A stretch of DNA of 64,000 bases, from assembly GCA_965153455.1 (NCBI GenBank), contig OZ234502.1, forward strand, positions 10,819,495-10,883,494, written 5' to 3'. This document shows positions 11,108-21,639 of this stretch, in pieces (the stretch's first letter is position 1; the number at the start of each line of letters is the position of its first letter). Under the pieces are notes generated by a model. It saw only the letters and a list, made by a program, of their open reading frames with translations. It ran no database searches and had not been told where the DNA came from. Both the position numbers and the translations under genes were made by a program. The DNA comes from Sphagnum compactum (lineage: Eukaryota > Bryophyta > Sphagnopsida > Sphagnales).

Positions 11108-11775
11108 TTTCCCCCAAATCAAACTCCATGTGTCCATGTTTATGTTTGGGTCCATATACTTATGGACTTTTGAGTGGGCTAATTAAGAGCATTTTTTTAT
11201 GTCCATATCATATTGGAGGAAGAACTATTTTATAGTATTTTTGCTTACATGCTTAAAAAAGGAAAAACTCTAGATGAAACATTAATGAGATGGAAAAAAT
11301 ATCAAGGAAATCAATGTAAATTAATTGTAATTTCCAAAATCTGGTTAGGATTTTGAATAAATAAGGATTTTGGATCTATGGCAAATTGTCCACCCATTTG
11401 TACACCTACCCATACACAATCCTTAACCTACAATTCTAATGCAAATTTTAGGACAATTATTTAAATAATCATTTTGTTTACAGAAAAGTTTCTTGTAACA
11501 TGGAAAGTGTTGTACATCAACTTTGTCACAAGTTATGAGTGTTATTATCAATAAATTTACCTTTTTCTAGGAGGCATTTCAAGTTTGTAAACCAACTGAA
11601 TGGGGTGTTAAGGTGGCTGCAAGTTGAAAAAATTGCAAAATTGCCACTTACTTAGGCATCTTGCAACAGGAAAACCTTTTACCACTCACCATGATCTAAG
11701 TCAAAGTATCACCTTGTAGATTGCCCCCCCAAAAACCTCAGTCAATAATTTGATGCAATAAAACTAGAATAGGTC
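11108..11775. other. No gene seen
   Basis: AT-rich sequence with stops in every frame. Confidence 0.5.
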
Positions 11776-12320
11776 TTGGTAACTCCTCCCCCCCCCAACC
11801 CAACTCAAATTTCATTTCCACATGTTGATGAACCAACTACTGTCCATGTTGGGTTATATTTGTTTGAAACAGAAATGCCATCTATAATAGTTACATCCCA
11901 TATTGAACAACCCCCCACTCATTCCTTGGTTAAAATGATGACCCAATTCCCATTGGAAATGGAAATTCCCTCCCATGCAAAGGTGCCCATGGAACCCGTA
12001 AGTAACATCCCAACTTTGCCAACTACACAATCTTACATCCACCCCTTCTTGAGGTACCAATTCCAACCCTTATTAAGATGTCAATTGATCCACCACCATT
12101 TGATGTACCAGTTTCGCCTTTTGTTTATGTGTTAATTGCCCCATTGACAAGGTATCTACCCCACCCTTTGTTGAAGCACCTCCAATTTTTACCAACATGG
12201 ATGTGTGTAGAGAGGTTAAGGAGTCATCAAAGATAGTGGTGCCAAAGTCTTCTAAATCAATTAAGCAACTTAAGAAGGATGATAAGGTTCAAAAATTATA
12301 TGTTTCTTTGCGGTGAGCCC
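11776..12320 (+). pseudogene. Low-confidence proline-rich coding-like relic
   Basis: A proline- and threonine-rich frame runs at 11776-12132 without an ATG-initiated gene structure. A second coding-like stretch follows in another frame at about 12130-12316 (ends KSSKSIKQLKKDDKVQKLY, then VSLR and a stop). The two would need a frameshift or an intron to join. No domain is recognised. It may be a relic of a transposon gene. Confidence 0.25.
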
Positions 12321-12808
12321 TCCTTGCTATTCCTGATTTACATTTATAACATAATTTTCAATATGTTACAATAGCTCCTTTGGAATCCAAGTAACTTACA
12401 CCTTGTTGCTAAAAAGTAGTTGTTTCACATGCATGTAATGTATGAGTTACATATTTAATGTATGGGTTGCTTCTGAAATGGGTTGTAACATGCATTGAAA
12501 TAATCTACATATTCATGTGTTACAACATTTTGTGTACATTTCCTATTGTACATGTAGATGTTACTTGATTCATGCCTTACCATGTAATGTAGATGTTTCC
12601 ATTATTGTCCCAAGCCATAGTACTACACCAATTTATGATGTGTTCATTGACCATCATGATGGGTCGTGACTTACTGTGAAACTTGCTAAGAAAATCCCCC
12701 ACATATGGCATTTAGTTGTTTTACGTTGTAATATAATGTGATCACCTTACAGGGTTGACAATCTATTGATGGAGTTGAAGAAAGGTGAGTGTGGAAAAAA
12801 TTGACTAC

Positions 12809-12813
12809 ATTGA
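12809..12813. repeat. Target-site duplication, left (ATTGA)
   Basis: These five bases abut the TG end of the left LTR. The right partner at 19864-19868 is ATTGT, so four of five bases match, as expected for a 5-bp duplication of a Ty3/gypsy element with one later mutation. Confidence 0.65.
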
Positions 12814-13724
12814 TGACGCGCTCCTTGGTCCCGAGGTGAACCCACTTGAGGGTTCACCAATGTGAAGTTGCGGAAGGTTGGGACCGAAGGGCACGCTCCC
12901 GACTTCCAACTCTAGAAAGGGGTAGAGGGTCGAGTTGGAAGCCCCGGGATTAGACTAGGAAGATGGACTAGTAGATCAAGCACGAATCTGCATCCAAAAC
13001 CAACCACAAATGGGTTAGTTCACATTCGGGAACACCCTTGGGTGTTGGGACAAGCCACGGGCATTTTGGACTACTTGACTCACCACGGCCCGGACATGGG
13101 GGAAGCCACCACCTTCCCCCTTATAGTATTCTTTGCAGCTCGCCACGGAGCCTACATCCAAATGGCACATTTTGTTGGGAGTCCCGAAATGGAGTCCCGA
13201 AATGGAGTCCCGAAACTGTCCCGGCGGGACTCCCGGAACTTTGAACGGTCATAACTCCCGATTCCGAAGTCCGATCGCAACGAGGTCTGAACCAAAGTTG
13301 TAGCCCTCGTCGAGATCTTTCCAACGCCATGTCGCACTCCCTGAGGCGACGTCAGGAAAGGGTCGATTCTCGACTTTTAGTGGTCGGGAGTCAAATTGCC
13401 AGTTTGACTCCCGACCCTTCTTTTGCCCATAACTTGGGCTGCAGATGTGCAAATGGCCAATGCGAGGCCATTTTCGATATCTACGTTTCAAGACCTTTTC
13501 AATGACACCAAGAACATCTCAAGGCGAGATGTTTTGCCCCTTGCTGTCGCGCTCTGAACATTCGGGAGTCTCGGAGGACTCCAAAACCTCCAACTTTTCC
13601 AAGTGTTGGGCGTCACCCCCACACTTGGCCAAAGTGGGGTTGCGACACCGGAGGACTCCAAAACCTCCAACTTTTCCAAATGTTGGGCTTCACCCCCACA
13701 CTTGGCCAAAGTGGGGTTGCGACA
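12814..13724 (-). repeat. 3' LTR (911 bp) with internal 77-bp duplication
   Basis: It matches the 5' LTR almost base for base but is 77 bp longer. The segment 13572-13648 is repeated at 13649-13725. In element orientation this is the first 76 bp of U3 plus one base of the polypurine tract. Another triplication of GGAGTCCCGAAAT-type words near 13178-13215 is shared by both LTRs. Confidence 0.95.
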
Positions 13725-13737
13725 CTCTCCCCCACTA
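13725..13737 (-). other. Polypurine tract
   Basis: On the minus strand this reads TAGTGGGGGAGAG directly before the TGTCGC start of the 3' LTR. That is the position of plus-strand priming. A similar sequence recurs at about 14474-14510. Confidence 0.85.
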
Positions 13738-14505
13738 GAAAAAAGAGGTCAATGTCCTCATTGACACTTAGAATTTTTCCTTCATACAATTGCAATTGCT
13801 TTCTTTTGGATCCTTGGCCATTTGCCGACTCTTTGCGGCTCGGACCTTGTCTCAAGCTAACTTAGGCGTCCCCAAGATTCCAACACTTTCTTGACAAGTC
13901 CAAGAGAGTCTTGTAGGGAACCCTCTTTCTTTGCTTCGTCAAAAGACTAAACTAGCCTAATTGACGAAGCCCTCATTTGGGAGGAACCTTTTTCCATCCT
14001 ACCCTTCATGAGGACTTAAGTCAAGTCTACTCTTGACCTAAGCTACTTGACATGACTCCTTTCCCTATCTCGCGCCTTGGTCACAACAACCAAGTCTTAA
14101 CTAAAAGATTTGCTTATCAAGGTACGAGAAAAAACACTTAGGTTTGCCAAACCCAAGTCCCAAACTACACTTAGAGTATGTGAGCGGGGTCATGACTTCC
14201 CGCGTTGGCCACACTACCAACCAACCCTTCGGGATGCACTTAAGGCATGTGCATGTCCCCGCAAGCTCACATTGCTTGCCTCTTCCTTTGGGGCCAAGTT
14301 TCCTCAACCCCAAAGTAGGAGTCCGATTTTGATTTGGGCCTATGCAAGAAAGTTCCATTTGTCCATGCCACAACCCTATTTGCCTTAACAAAAAATTTCA
14401 TGATATAATCTCTTGGAAGTTTTAAAGCCCTTTTTATTTCACTTGCAACTTGATGTGGTACATTTTATGCAACTCTCCCCTTCTAAAAGAAAAGTGATGT
14501 CCTCA
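13738..14505 (-). other. Non-coding internal 3' region of the retrotransposon
   Basis: About 770 bp lie between the end of pol and the polypurine tract. Frames here are short and unrelated to gag or pol. At 14474-14510 the sequence CTCTCCCCTTCTAAAAGAAA plus GATGTCCTCAT copies the motif around the real polypurine tract (13727-13770). This suggests an internal duplication or an old U3 boundary. Confidence 0.7.
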
Positions 14506-15732
14506 TCACGCTCTACATCTTTTCTTCGCTAGTCTAGTGTGGAATTCTTCTATGGCTTCTTGGGCATGTTCCATGTCGGATTCATTCACCCAAGAAGCCT
14601 CTATTGCATGGTAACCTTTCCACTTAACTAAGTATTCCCGCTCTCGCCCTCTAAGTTGCCTTGATTTGAGCACGGCCTCTACCTCAAACTCTGGTTCATT
14701 ATGAACCAAGTCCGGTGGAGGCCTTGAATGATGCTCTCTATTAGGCCTTGAGGCGTCGCGGGAGACCGGCTTCAAAAGGGAAACATGAAATGTGGAATGA
14801 ACTCTAAGATTTTCCGGTAATTCTAACTTATAAGTGTCGGAAAGTTTCTTTTCCAACACTTTGAATGGACCCGCATATGGGCCCATAAATTTATGACTTA
14901 ACCCTTCGGGCAACCGGAAGTTCTTGATGTTCAACCACACCTCGTCTCCTTCTTGAAACTTCACCTCTCGTCGGGACTTGTTCGCAAAATCCTTGTACCT
15001 TTTGTGCGCCTTTTCCAAGTTGGCTTTTGCCAACTCCCACAAGCGCTTCCTTTCTTCATCAAGTTGTGTGACCATTGGCACTTCCTCACTTGCATCAATC
15101 GAGGGTTGTCCTTGTGCGGCCCAAGTCATGGGCACAATTGGTGACTTGCCCGTCACCATTTGGAATGGGGTGGATCCCGTTGCGGAGTGTACCGAGTTGT
15201 TGTAACAAAACTCGGCTAACTCCAAATGATCCACCCAATCTTGTTGATCCGCCGCCACATAATTCCTTAGGAATTGTTGGATCACCAAGTTCACCCTCTC
15301 GGTTTGTCCATCGGTTTGGGGGCGGAATGAAGTGCTCATCTTGAGTTCCGACCCCATTCGCTTCCACAATGCCCTCCAAAACTTACTCGTGAACTTTGGG
15401 TCCCGATCCGACACTATGTCCTTCGGAAGGCCATGATGCTTGAAAATGTGGGAGAAGAACAACCTCCCCGTCTTTTGAGCTGTGGCTTCATCCTTTGTGG
15501 GAATGAAGTGTGCCATTTTGCTAAATCGATCCACCACAACCATGATGGCATCGAACCCCTTTGAAGGGGGCAAACTTACCATAAAGTCCATTGACACACT
15601 TTCCCACGGCCCTTCGGGAATTGGCAAAGGTTGCAATAAACCCGCTTGCTTCTTGTTGAGGGTTCGATTTTGTTGACAAGTTAAACAAGTCTTCACGTAC
15701 TCCTCCGCATCATCCTTCAAGTTGGGCCAATA
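14506..15732 (-). pseudogene. pol segment: integrase and chromodomain
   Basis: This is the last open segment (404 codons from 15717/15720) of the interrupted gag-pol frame. It begins inside the HHCC zinc-binding region (CLTCQQN). The DDE core follows, with its Asp residues in SMDFMVSLPP and VSDRDPKFTSKF and its Glu in PQTDGQTERVN, so all three catalytic acids are present. A GPY/F-like motif (FMGPYAGPFKV) and a C-terminal chromodomain (EYLVKWKGYHAIEASW) come after. The chromodomain of such elements can guide integration to particular chromatin. The segment is separated from the upstream RT segment by an in-frame TAG at 15733-15735, where related proteins normally have an aromatic residue before YWP. 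Confidence 0.93.
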
Positions 15733-17703
15733 CTAGGACTTCTTTAGGAATGTTGTGGTGCGCTTTGCACCACCATGGCCCGCAAGCGGTCCATCATGAC
15801 ATTCCTTCAAAAGTGTGTCCCTAATTTTCCTTTCCGGCACATAGAGTCGGTTTTGCTTGTACCACAACAATCCATTTTTCAAATGGAAGTGGGACTTGGC
15901 TCCATTTTGGATGCTTTGCCTTGCCTCCTTGGCAAAAGCATCCCGGCGGTTTGCTAATCTAACTTCCTTTTGAAGTTCCGACTCTCCCACATACACCACT
16001 CTAAATTGGTGTTTCCGGCTCAAAGCATCGGGGACTATGTTCTCCTTTCCCGGCTTGTGCCGGATGTCCACATTGAACAAGGCCAATGTGTCTTGCCACC
16101 TTTGTTGTTTTGATGACAACTTGGGTTGAGTTGCGAAGTACTTCAAGGTCACGTTGTCGGTCCACACCACCACATCTTTGGAGCCTATGTAATGGCCCCA
16201 AGTCTTGAGACAATGTATGACCGCCCACATTTCCTTCTTGTGGGTTGGCCACCTTCGCTCCGTCTCACTCAACTTCTTGCTTTTAAAGGCCACCGGCCTT
16301 CCATCTTGCACTATGACACCCTCAATTGCAAAGTCGGAGGCGTCGGAATGGATTTCAAACTCCTTGTCAAAGTCGGGCAACTTCAACACCGGCACCTTCA
16401 CCAAAATGCCCTTCAATGTTTCAAAAGCTTCGTCGCATGCTTCATCCCAATCATAGGTAACGGCGGACTTCTTCAAGAGGTTTGTCAAAGGGGCCGCTAT
16501 TCTCGCAAAGTTCTTTGTGAACTTGCGATAATAGGAGGCCAATCCTAAAAAGGATCTCAAGGCGGGAACCGAGTTAGGTGGCTCCCAATCCAAAATCGCC
16601 TTGACTTTGTGATCATCCATCATCAAACCATCTTGAGTTATCCTATGCCCAAGAAAGTCCACTTCCGTCACCCCAAATTCGCACTTCTCGAGCTTGGCAT
16701 ACAACTTGTTTTCCCTTAGCCTTTGGAACACCTTGCGAAGGTGCTCCGCATGCTCCTCCATGGAGCTACTATAAATCAAAATGTCGTCTATGTAGACCAC
16801 CACAAAATCATCAAGCCATTCGCGGAAAATGTCATTCATGAGGGTGCAAAATGTTGCGGGTGCATTGATGAGCCCAAAGGGCAGCACCAAGAACTCATAT
16901 GACCCATACCTTGTGCGACAAGCGGTCTTTTCTTCGTCCCCTTCCGCGATCCTTATTTGGTAATACCCCGAACGTAGATCAATTCTACTAAAAACTTTGG
17001 CTCCCGAGAGACGATCAAATAGATCATCGATGCGAGGTAAAGGATAACGGTTTTTCACTGTTGCCTTATTGAGTGCTCTATAATCCACACACATCCTCAA
17101 AGTCCCATCCTTCTTGTGAACAAAAAGGACGGGTGCCCCATATGGTGACTTGCTTGGTTTGATGTAACCTTTCGCGAGGAGTTCCTCAAGTTGAACCTTG
17201 AGTTCCTTCAACTCCTCGTGGCTCATTTTATATGGGGCCTTGGCGGGCGGTTCCATTCCCGGTATCACTTCAATCGCATGATCAACTCGTCTTCTCGGGG
17301 GCAAGTCTTCGGGCAACTCTTCGGGCATCACATCCGGGAACTCTTCCAAAACCTTCCTTATGCACTTGGCGGAAGTCACCAACTTGGTGGCTTCCGCGGG
17401 CTCATACTCATCCAACACCCGCATGACACACATCATGCCAAAGCCCCCCACGAGTTCTCTTTCCCAAGCTTTTCCTAACATAAAGTGGATGGTTGGACCA
17501 CCCACACAAGGCCACTCATGTGCCTTGACTCGCACAATCCCACTTTTAGATGGGATTCTAACCAACCTATTGTGCCCTTCTATGAGCACATTGTTTTGGG
17601 TGATGAACTCCATTCCAAGAACGCAATCCATTCCACCCAAGGTGGAAACCAACAAGTCCACCTTTCCTCTCCAATTTCCCAATTGGAGAGGCACTCCCTT
17701 TGA
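15733..17703 (-). pseudogene. pol segment: reverse transcriptase, RNase H, start of integrase
   Basis: The frame is open from just after a TAA at 17704-17706 to TAG at 15733-15735. The protease C-terminal part comes first (VLGMEFI). The RT domain follows, with [42 protein letters not shown] and the catalytic YIDD. RNase H then shows [30 protein letters not shown] and [10 protein letters not shown], with DALSR at its end. The integrase zinc motif histidines ([11 protein letters not shown]) close the segment. The RT and RNase H domains have no internal damage. Confidence 0.95.
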
Positions 17704-18108
17704 TTATAGTGTAGTTGGATGGGGAACCCCATCCGCGAAATGCACCTCAATGGGTGCCTTGAGCTCCTCCAAGTGGAGCTCCATCCTTTCGGCGCTCTCA
17801 CGAGTTATGAAGTTGTGAGAAGCCCCTGTGTCCAAAAGACATAAAATTTCCCGCTTAGCAATCTTCCCCTTCAAAAAGATAAGTCGATTGCATTCCGGTT
17901 GGGCTAGAGTGGCATTGAGAGCAAGTACCTTAGAGCTCCCCACTCCCGATTTGGATTTGGGACAATCTTTGGAGTAATGCCCCACCTCGTTGCAATTGAA
18001 ACATGCTCCCTTGGGTTTTGCTCCAAAATCTCCCTTGGGTTGGCTCCCTTTGAAGGGAGCCCCCTTTTTCACGAAGCTACGTTTTGGTTTGAACCTCGAA
18101 CCTTGGAA
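17704..18108 (-). pseudogene. gag-pol segment: CCHC zinc knuckle and aspartic protease
   Basis: This continues the same frame between two stops. It holds one CCHC nucleocapsid knuckle (CFNCNEVGHYSKDCP) and the retroviral-type protease active site (LLDTGASHNFI). It ends at a TAA (17704-17706) after HPTTL, and the frame resumes at once with [10 protein letters not shown]. No base has been gained or lost across this point. Confidence 0.93.
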
Positions 18109-18987
18109 TTATTTTGGCTTATCCTTGGTTGGGCTACCTTGCCCCCGGTTCCATTCCCCCTCATGCCTTGGCTTTTTGTGAAGGAACTTGTTGTCCTTCT
18201 TGAACCCGGATTTGTCGTTCCGCCCCACATCCGAGAAGTTCTCCACTTTCGTGATGGCCTCGGATAATGAGGCGGGCCAACTCTCCTCAAGCTTCCGCTT
18301 GGCCCAAGTTGGAAGCCCCATCACAAATTGGCACACACGATCCAACTCGTGCATGTGCCGGATCTCCAACATGAGCTCGGAATAAGCCCTCACATATTGC
18401 CTCAAGTTCTCATTTGTGGCATTCACAAGGTCTCGGAGTTTGCACCTCGAGATGTAGTCGGAGTTCCTCGGAACAAACTCCGACTCAAGGCGCTCCTTAA
18501 AGAACTCCCACGTGTAGCCATGGTTCTTGCCTTCCTCTTGTCTTACCGTCCGCCACCATGTGGCGGCATAGCCTTTCAAGTAGGATTGGGCAAGCTCCAC
18601 GGCGGAATTCCGTCCAACCTTGGCGGCATGAATATAGTCGTCCATTTCCGCAAGCCAAGCATCCACAACCTTGCGGTCGCGGGCACCATCGAAGTTCCCG
18701 GGCTTGGCCGGTTGAAACCTTTCACCCTTGGAGGTCCCCGTTTTGAGGGCCGCCACCAACTCACCAAAGTCGGGCCTATTCATCTTGAGGAGGACTTCAA
18801 GTTGCTCCAGGGTGAATAGGACCGAGCTCCGTTGTTCCTCCTCACTTTTGGGTTCAACCTCGGGCTCATCTTGGTCTTCCCGGAAGTTTGGTTCCTCCCC
18901 AATTGATTTCGGCGGGGCTACTAGGTCATCGACGGGCTCCTCAGACCTAGGCTCTGGAGCTAGCTTCCGGTTCTTCTTGGGTGCCAT
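18109..18987 (-). pseudogene. gag segment
   Basis: This stretch has 292 codons from ATG 18985-18987 (MAPKKNRK) to a premature TAA at 18109-18111. It carries a retrotransposon gag domain with the family hallmarks LAQSYLKGYAATWWRTV, FKERLESEF and LRDLVNATNENLRQYVRAY. The start was chosen as the first ATG after the primer site. The same frame stays open further upstream through the primer site into the LTR, which is not expected to be translated. In an intact element, gag would run on into the CCHC knuckle in this same frame. Confidence 0.92.
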
Positions 18988-19015
18988 CCCAAAATGTCGT
19001 TGAGCTTCACCTTGA

Positions 19016-19027
19016 GCTCTGATACCA
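19016..19027 (-). other. Primer-binding site (initiator Met-tRNA)
   Basis: On the minus strand this reads TGGTATCAGAGC, the standard plant LTR-retrotransposon complement of the 3' end of initiator tRNA-Met. It lies two bases inside the 5' LTR. Confidence 0.95.
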
Positions 19028-19029
19028 CG

Positions 19030-19863
19030 TGACGCGCTCCTTGGTCCCGGGGTGAACCCACTTGAGGGTTCACCAATGTGAAGTTGCGGAAGGTTGGGAC
19101 CGAAGGGCACGCTCCCGACTTCCAACTCTAGAAAGGGGTAGAGGGTCGAGTTGGAAGCCCCGGGATTAAACTAGGAAGATGGACTAGTAGATCAAGCACG
19201 AATCTGCATCCAAAACCAACCACAAATGGGTTAGTTCACATTCGGGAACACCCTTGGGTGTTGGGACAAGCCACGGGCATTTTGGACTACTTGACTCACC
19301 ACGGCCCGGACATGGGGGAAGCCACCACCTTCCCCCTTATAGTATTCTTTGCAGCTCGCCACGGAGCCTACATCCAAATGGCACATTTTGTTGGGAGTCC
19401 CGAAATGGAGTCCCGAAATGGAGTCCCGAAACTGTCCCGGCGGGACTCCCGGAACTTTGAACGGTCATAACTCCCGATTCCGAAGTCCGATCGCAACGAG
19501 GTCTGAACCAAAGTTGTAGCCCTCGTCGAGATCTTTCCAACGCCATGTCGCACTCCCTGAGGCGACGTCAGGAAAGGGTCGATTCTCGACTTTTAGTGGT
19601 CGGGAGTCAAATTGCCAGTTTGACTCCTGGCCCTTCTTTTGCCCATAACTTGGGCTGCAGATGTCCAAATGGCCAATGCGAGGCCATTTTCGATATTTAC
19701 GTTTCAAGACCTTTTCAATGACACCAAGAACACCTCAAGGCAAGATGTTTTGCCCCTTACTGTCGCGCTTTGAACATTCGGGAGTCCCGGAGGACTCCAA
19801 AACCTCCAACTTTTCCAAGTGTTGGGCTTCACCCCCACACTTGGCCAAAGTGGGGTTGCGACA
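19030..19863 (-). repeat. 5' LTR (834 bp)
   Basis: This is the second LTR, nearly identical to 12814-13724 but without the 77-bp duplication. About 12 substitutions separate them, most of them transitions (for example C/T near 19626 and 19697), as expected for methylated plant repeats. Short frames within the LTRs are not genes. Confidence 0.96.
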
Positions 19864-19868
19864 ATTGT
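19864..19868. repeat. Target-site duplication, right (ATTGT)
   Basis: These five bases follow the CA end of the right LTR and match four of the five bases at 12809-12813. Confidence 0.65.
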
Positions 19869-20520
19869 ATTCTTCAAGGGTTTGAAAAGTGTGGAAATTG
19901 AAATTGTTTGTAATGATGTCAAAAGCCTCACAAACTTTCAAGCACAATTAAATGACACATGGTTTGATTTCATGCTCATACACACATTTGCAAATAATGT
20001 TGTGAAAAGTAGGAGCAAGTATTTACTATTGATTTTGTAGGACTCTTCTTGTTTAAAGAGTGATGCTAAAAGCAAGGGAGGGGTGGCGAGGTGAAGGAAG
20101 AAAATTTCAAAAACCATTCATATTTTTGTAATACTGTGGTTGCCCCTTATCTGGCTCAAATCATTGGTCCCTATTCATATTTGAGGAGAAGCGGACCATT
20201 CATTTGGATTTTATACTAAGACACCACAATAACCGGCTAGCTTTGCAATTTTTGAACAATGTGCATAAAACATGGGCTATCTTTAAAGGCCTCAAAGCAA
20301 GTGATGCAAACTTTGAAGATTTCATGAAGGTGGAGTTATGTATTCCCAAGGTGTATAATCAAGTAAGTGGTTGGGATGTAGGCATCAAGTTGTTGCAAAC
20401 TTTGTTACCTACCTACTAATTTGAGGGACAAGTACTTGTTTGTTATGACAAAACATCAATGAAATTCTCACTTTCTCCATGGCATTTGATAGGTGCTTAG
20501 TTGGTTCCCAAGTGCGTTTG
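19869..20520. other. Unassigned region beside the retrotransposon
   Basis: A few plus-strand peptides (for example GLKASDANFEDFMKVE near 20290-20340) have coding-like composition, but they are short, lack starts and match nothing I recognise. They may belong to the host repeat into which the retrotransposon inserted. Confidence 0.3.
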
Positions 20521-20559
20521 CTAATGTCATAACCTTTTCAATGGACAAGGTACTATAGT

Positions 20560-21425
20560 TGTCAATTAATGGACAATTTAAATTCAAGGATCTTTTCCAC
20601 TTCATATTCTTGCTCACCATTGACTTCTATTGGTGAAGGTGTTCCAAAACCCATCCTAACATGGTTGATGCATGATAAGGTTCCAACACAGAAACATGAA
20701 ACACTGGATGGATCTTTATAAAGTTTGGAAGTTTGAATTGGAAGGCCACAACATTGATTTGTTTCATGATGGTGAATGGACCAAGTCTTTAGTAGTCTAA
20801 TTTCTCTAAAGGTTGAGTTGTTTTGATGTGTTGTCGTCAAAGCGAAACTTGGTCTTCAACTTTGAAATTTGGTTGATCCTTATGATGTACATAAACATTC
20901 TCCTTGTATCATCTTTGTCCCTCCTCAAGGTTGGATACAAGTTGTGCTGGAATGTTTGCCAACCACATGGTTTGATCTTCCACTATATGATTCACAATGT
21001 TATGCACACCTTGGATGTCAAACTGGCATGTGCAAACCATGATGTGCAAAAAAATGTGTTTTTTGTGTTGATGAATGCACTACATTGTTATATGTGAACT
21101 TTGCTATGGACAAAAGGTTTAACCAATTATCTTGATGTTGATTGCTTGTGCATCACAAATATTATTCCAAAACTTGATTGATTGTTTGGGGGTCGAAAGC
21201 TAATGATAATTTCATCTTCACACTTAATAGTTCAAAGAGTCGCCTTCAAAATTTTGATGCAAACTGGGGCCCATGATAAAAAATAATATAATTAGGAAAA
21301 TCATGATATTGAAAAACATGATCAAGAAATAACTTGGCTAACTTTTCGATGGTTTAATTTTTTTACTGCAAGGAATGGAATGAACCATTTTTGTGAAGCG
21401 AACCCTTCACCTCCTTGAGAAGATT
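20560..21425 (-). pseudogene. Decayed Ty3/gypsy integrase and chromodomain fragment (second lineage)
   Basis: Read across several frames on the minus strand, this follows the end of a chromoviral pol. Integrase-core traces LAKLFLDHVFQYHDF, GPQFASKFWRRLFELL and LEQYL come first. They are followed by a TYNNVVHSS-type segment, FKVEDQVSL, KLDY..RLGPFTI and IHPVFHVSVLEPYHAS. The chromodomain start EVNGEQEYEVEKIL comes last. Many frameshifts and stops occur. The catalytic Asp before RGPQF-type sequence is replaced (FYHGPQF). The wording differs from the intact neighbour and resembles Tekay/Del-like chromoviruses. It is clearly much older than the 12.8-19.9 kb element. Confidence 0.85.
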
Positions 21426-21639
21426 CAAGTCTTTAACCCTTGCATCACCGATAAACATAAATGATAAAGATTGTCATCCTTTGATTATGCTTTTTTTTTG
21501 TTATCCTATTGAAATTGTTTAATGTAAATATGTTACTACTATGTAAAATTTAATATTAGATAATTTATGATTAGATATGATTTTAAATATTATAAATAAT
21601 TTAAGACAAGTATCACTACATGTTTTAAATTATTTGTAA

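Larger units (their letters stand above)
12814..19863 (-). mobile_element. Full-length Ty3/gypsy chromovirus LTR retrotransposon
   Basis: This element of about 7.05 kb lies on the minus strand. It has LTRs with TG...CA ends (3' LTR 12814-13724, 5' LTR 19030-19863), a primer-binding site for initiator Met-tRNA (19016-19027) and a polypurine tract (13725-13737). One gag-pol frame reads 18987 to 14506 in the order gag, CCHC knuckle, protease, reverse transcriptase, RNase H, integrase, GPY/F-like segment and chromodomain. The chromodomain marks it as a chromovirus. RT and linker sequence look nearest the Galadriel/Tcn1-like branch (tentative). The frame is cut by three in-frame stops but no frameshift, so the copy is not autonomous. 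The LTRs differ by about 12 substitutions over 834 aligned bases (my count), which makes this a fairly recent insertion. The flanks ATTGA and ATTGT look like a 5-bp target duplication with one change. Confidence 0.97.

Noticed and set aside
13038-13865. Short frames in the LTR and 3' internal region, repeated at 19254-19931
   Set aside because: They lie in non-coding LTR sequence, are repeated because the LTRs are, and resemble no protein.
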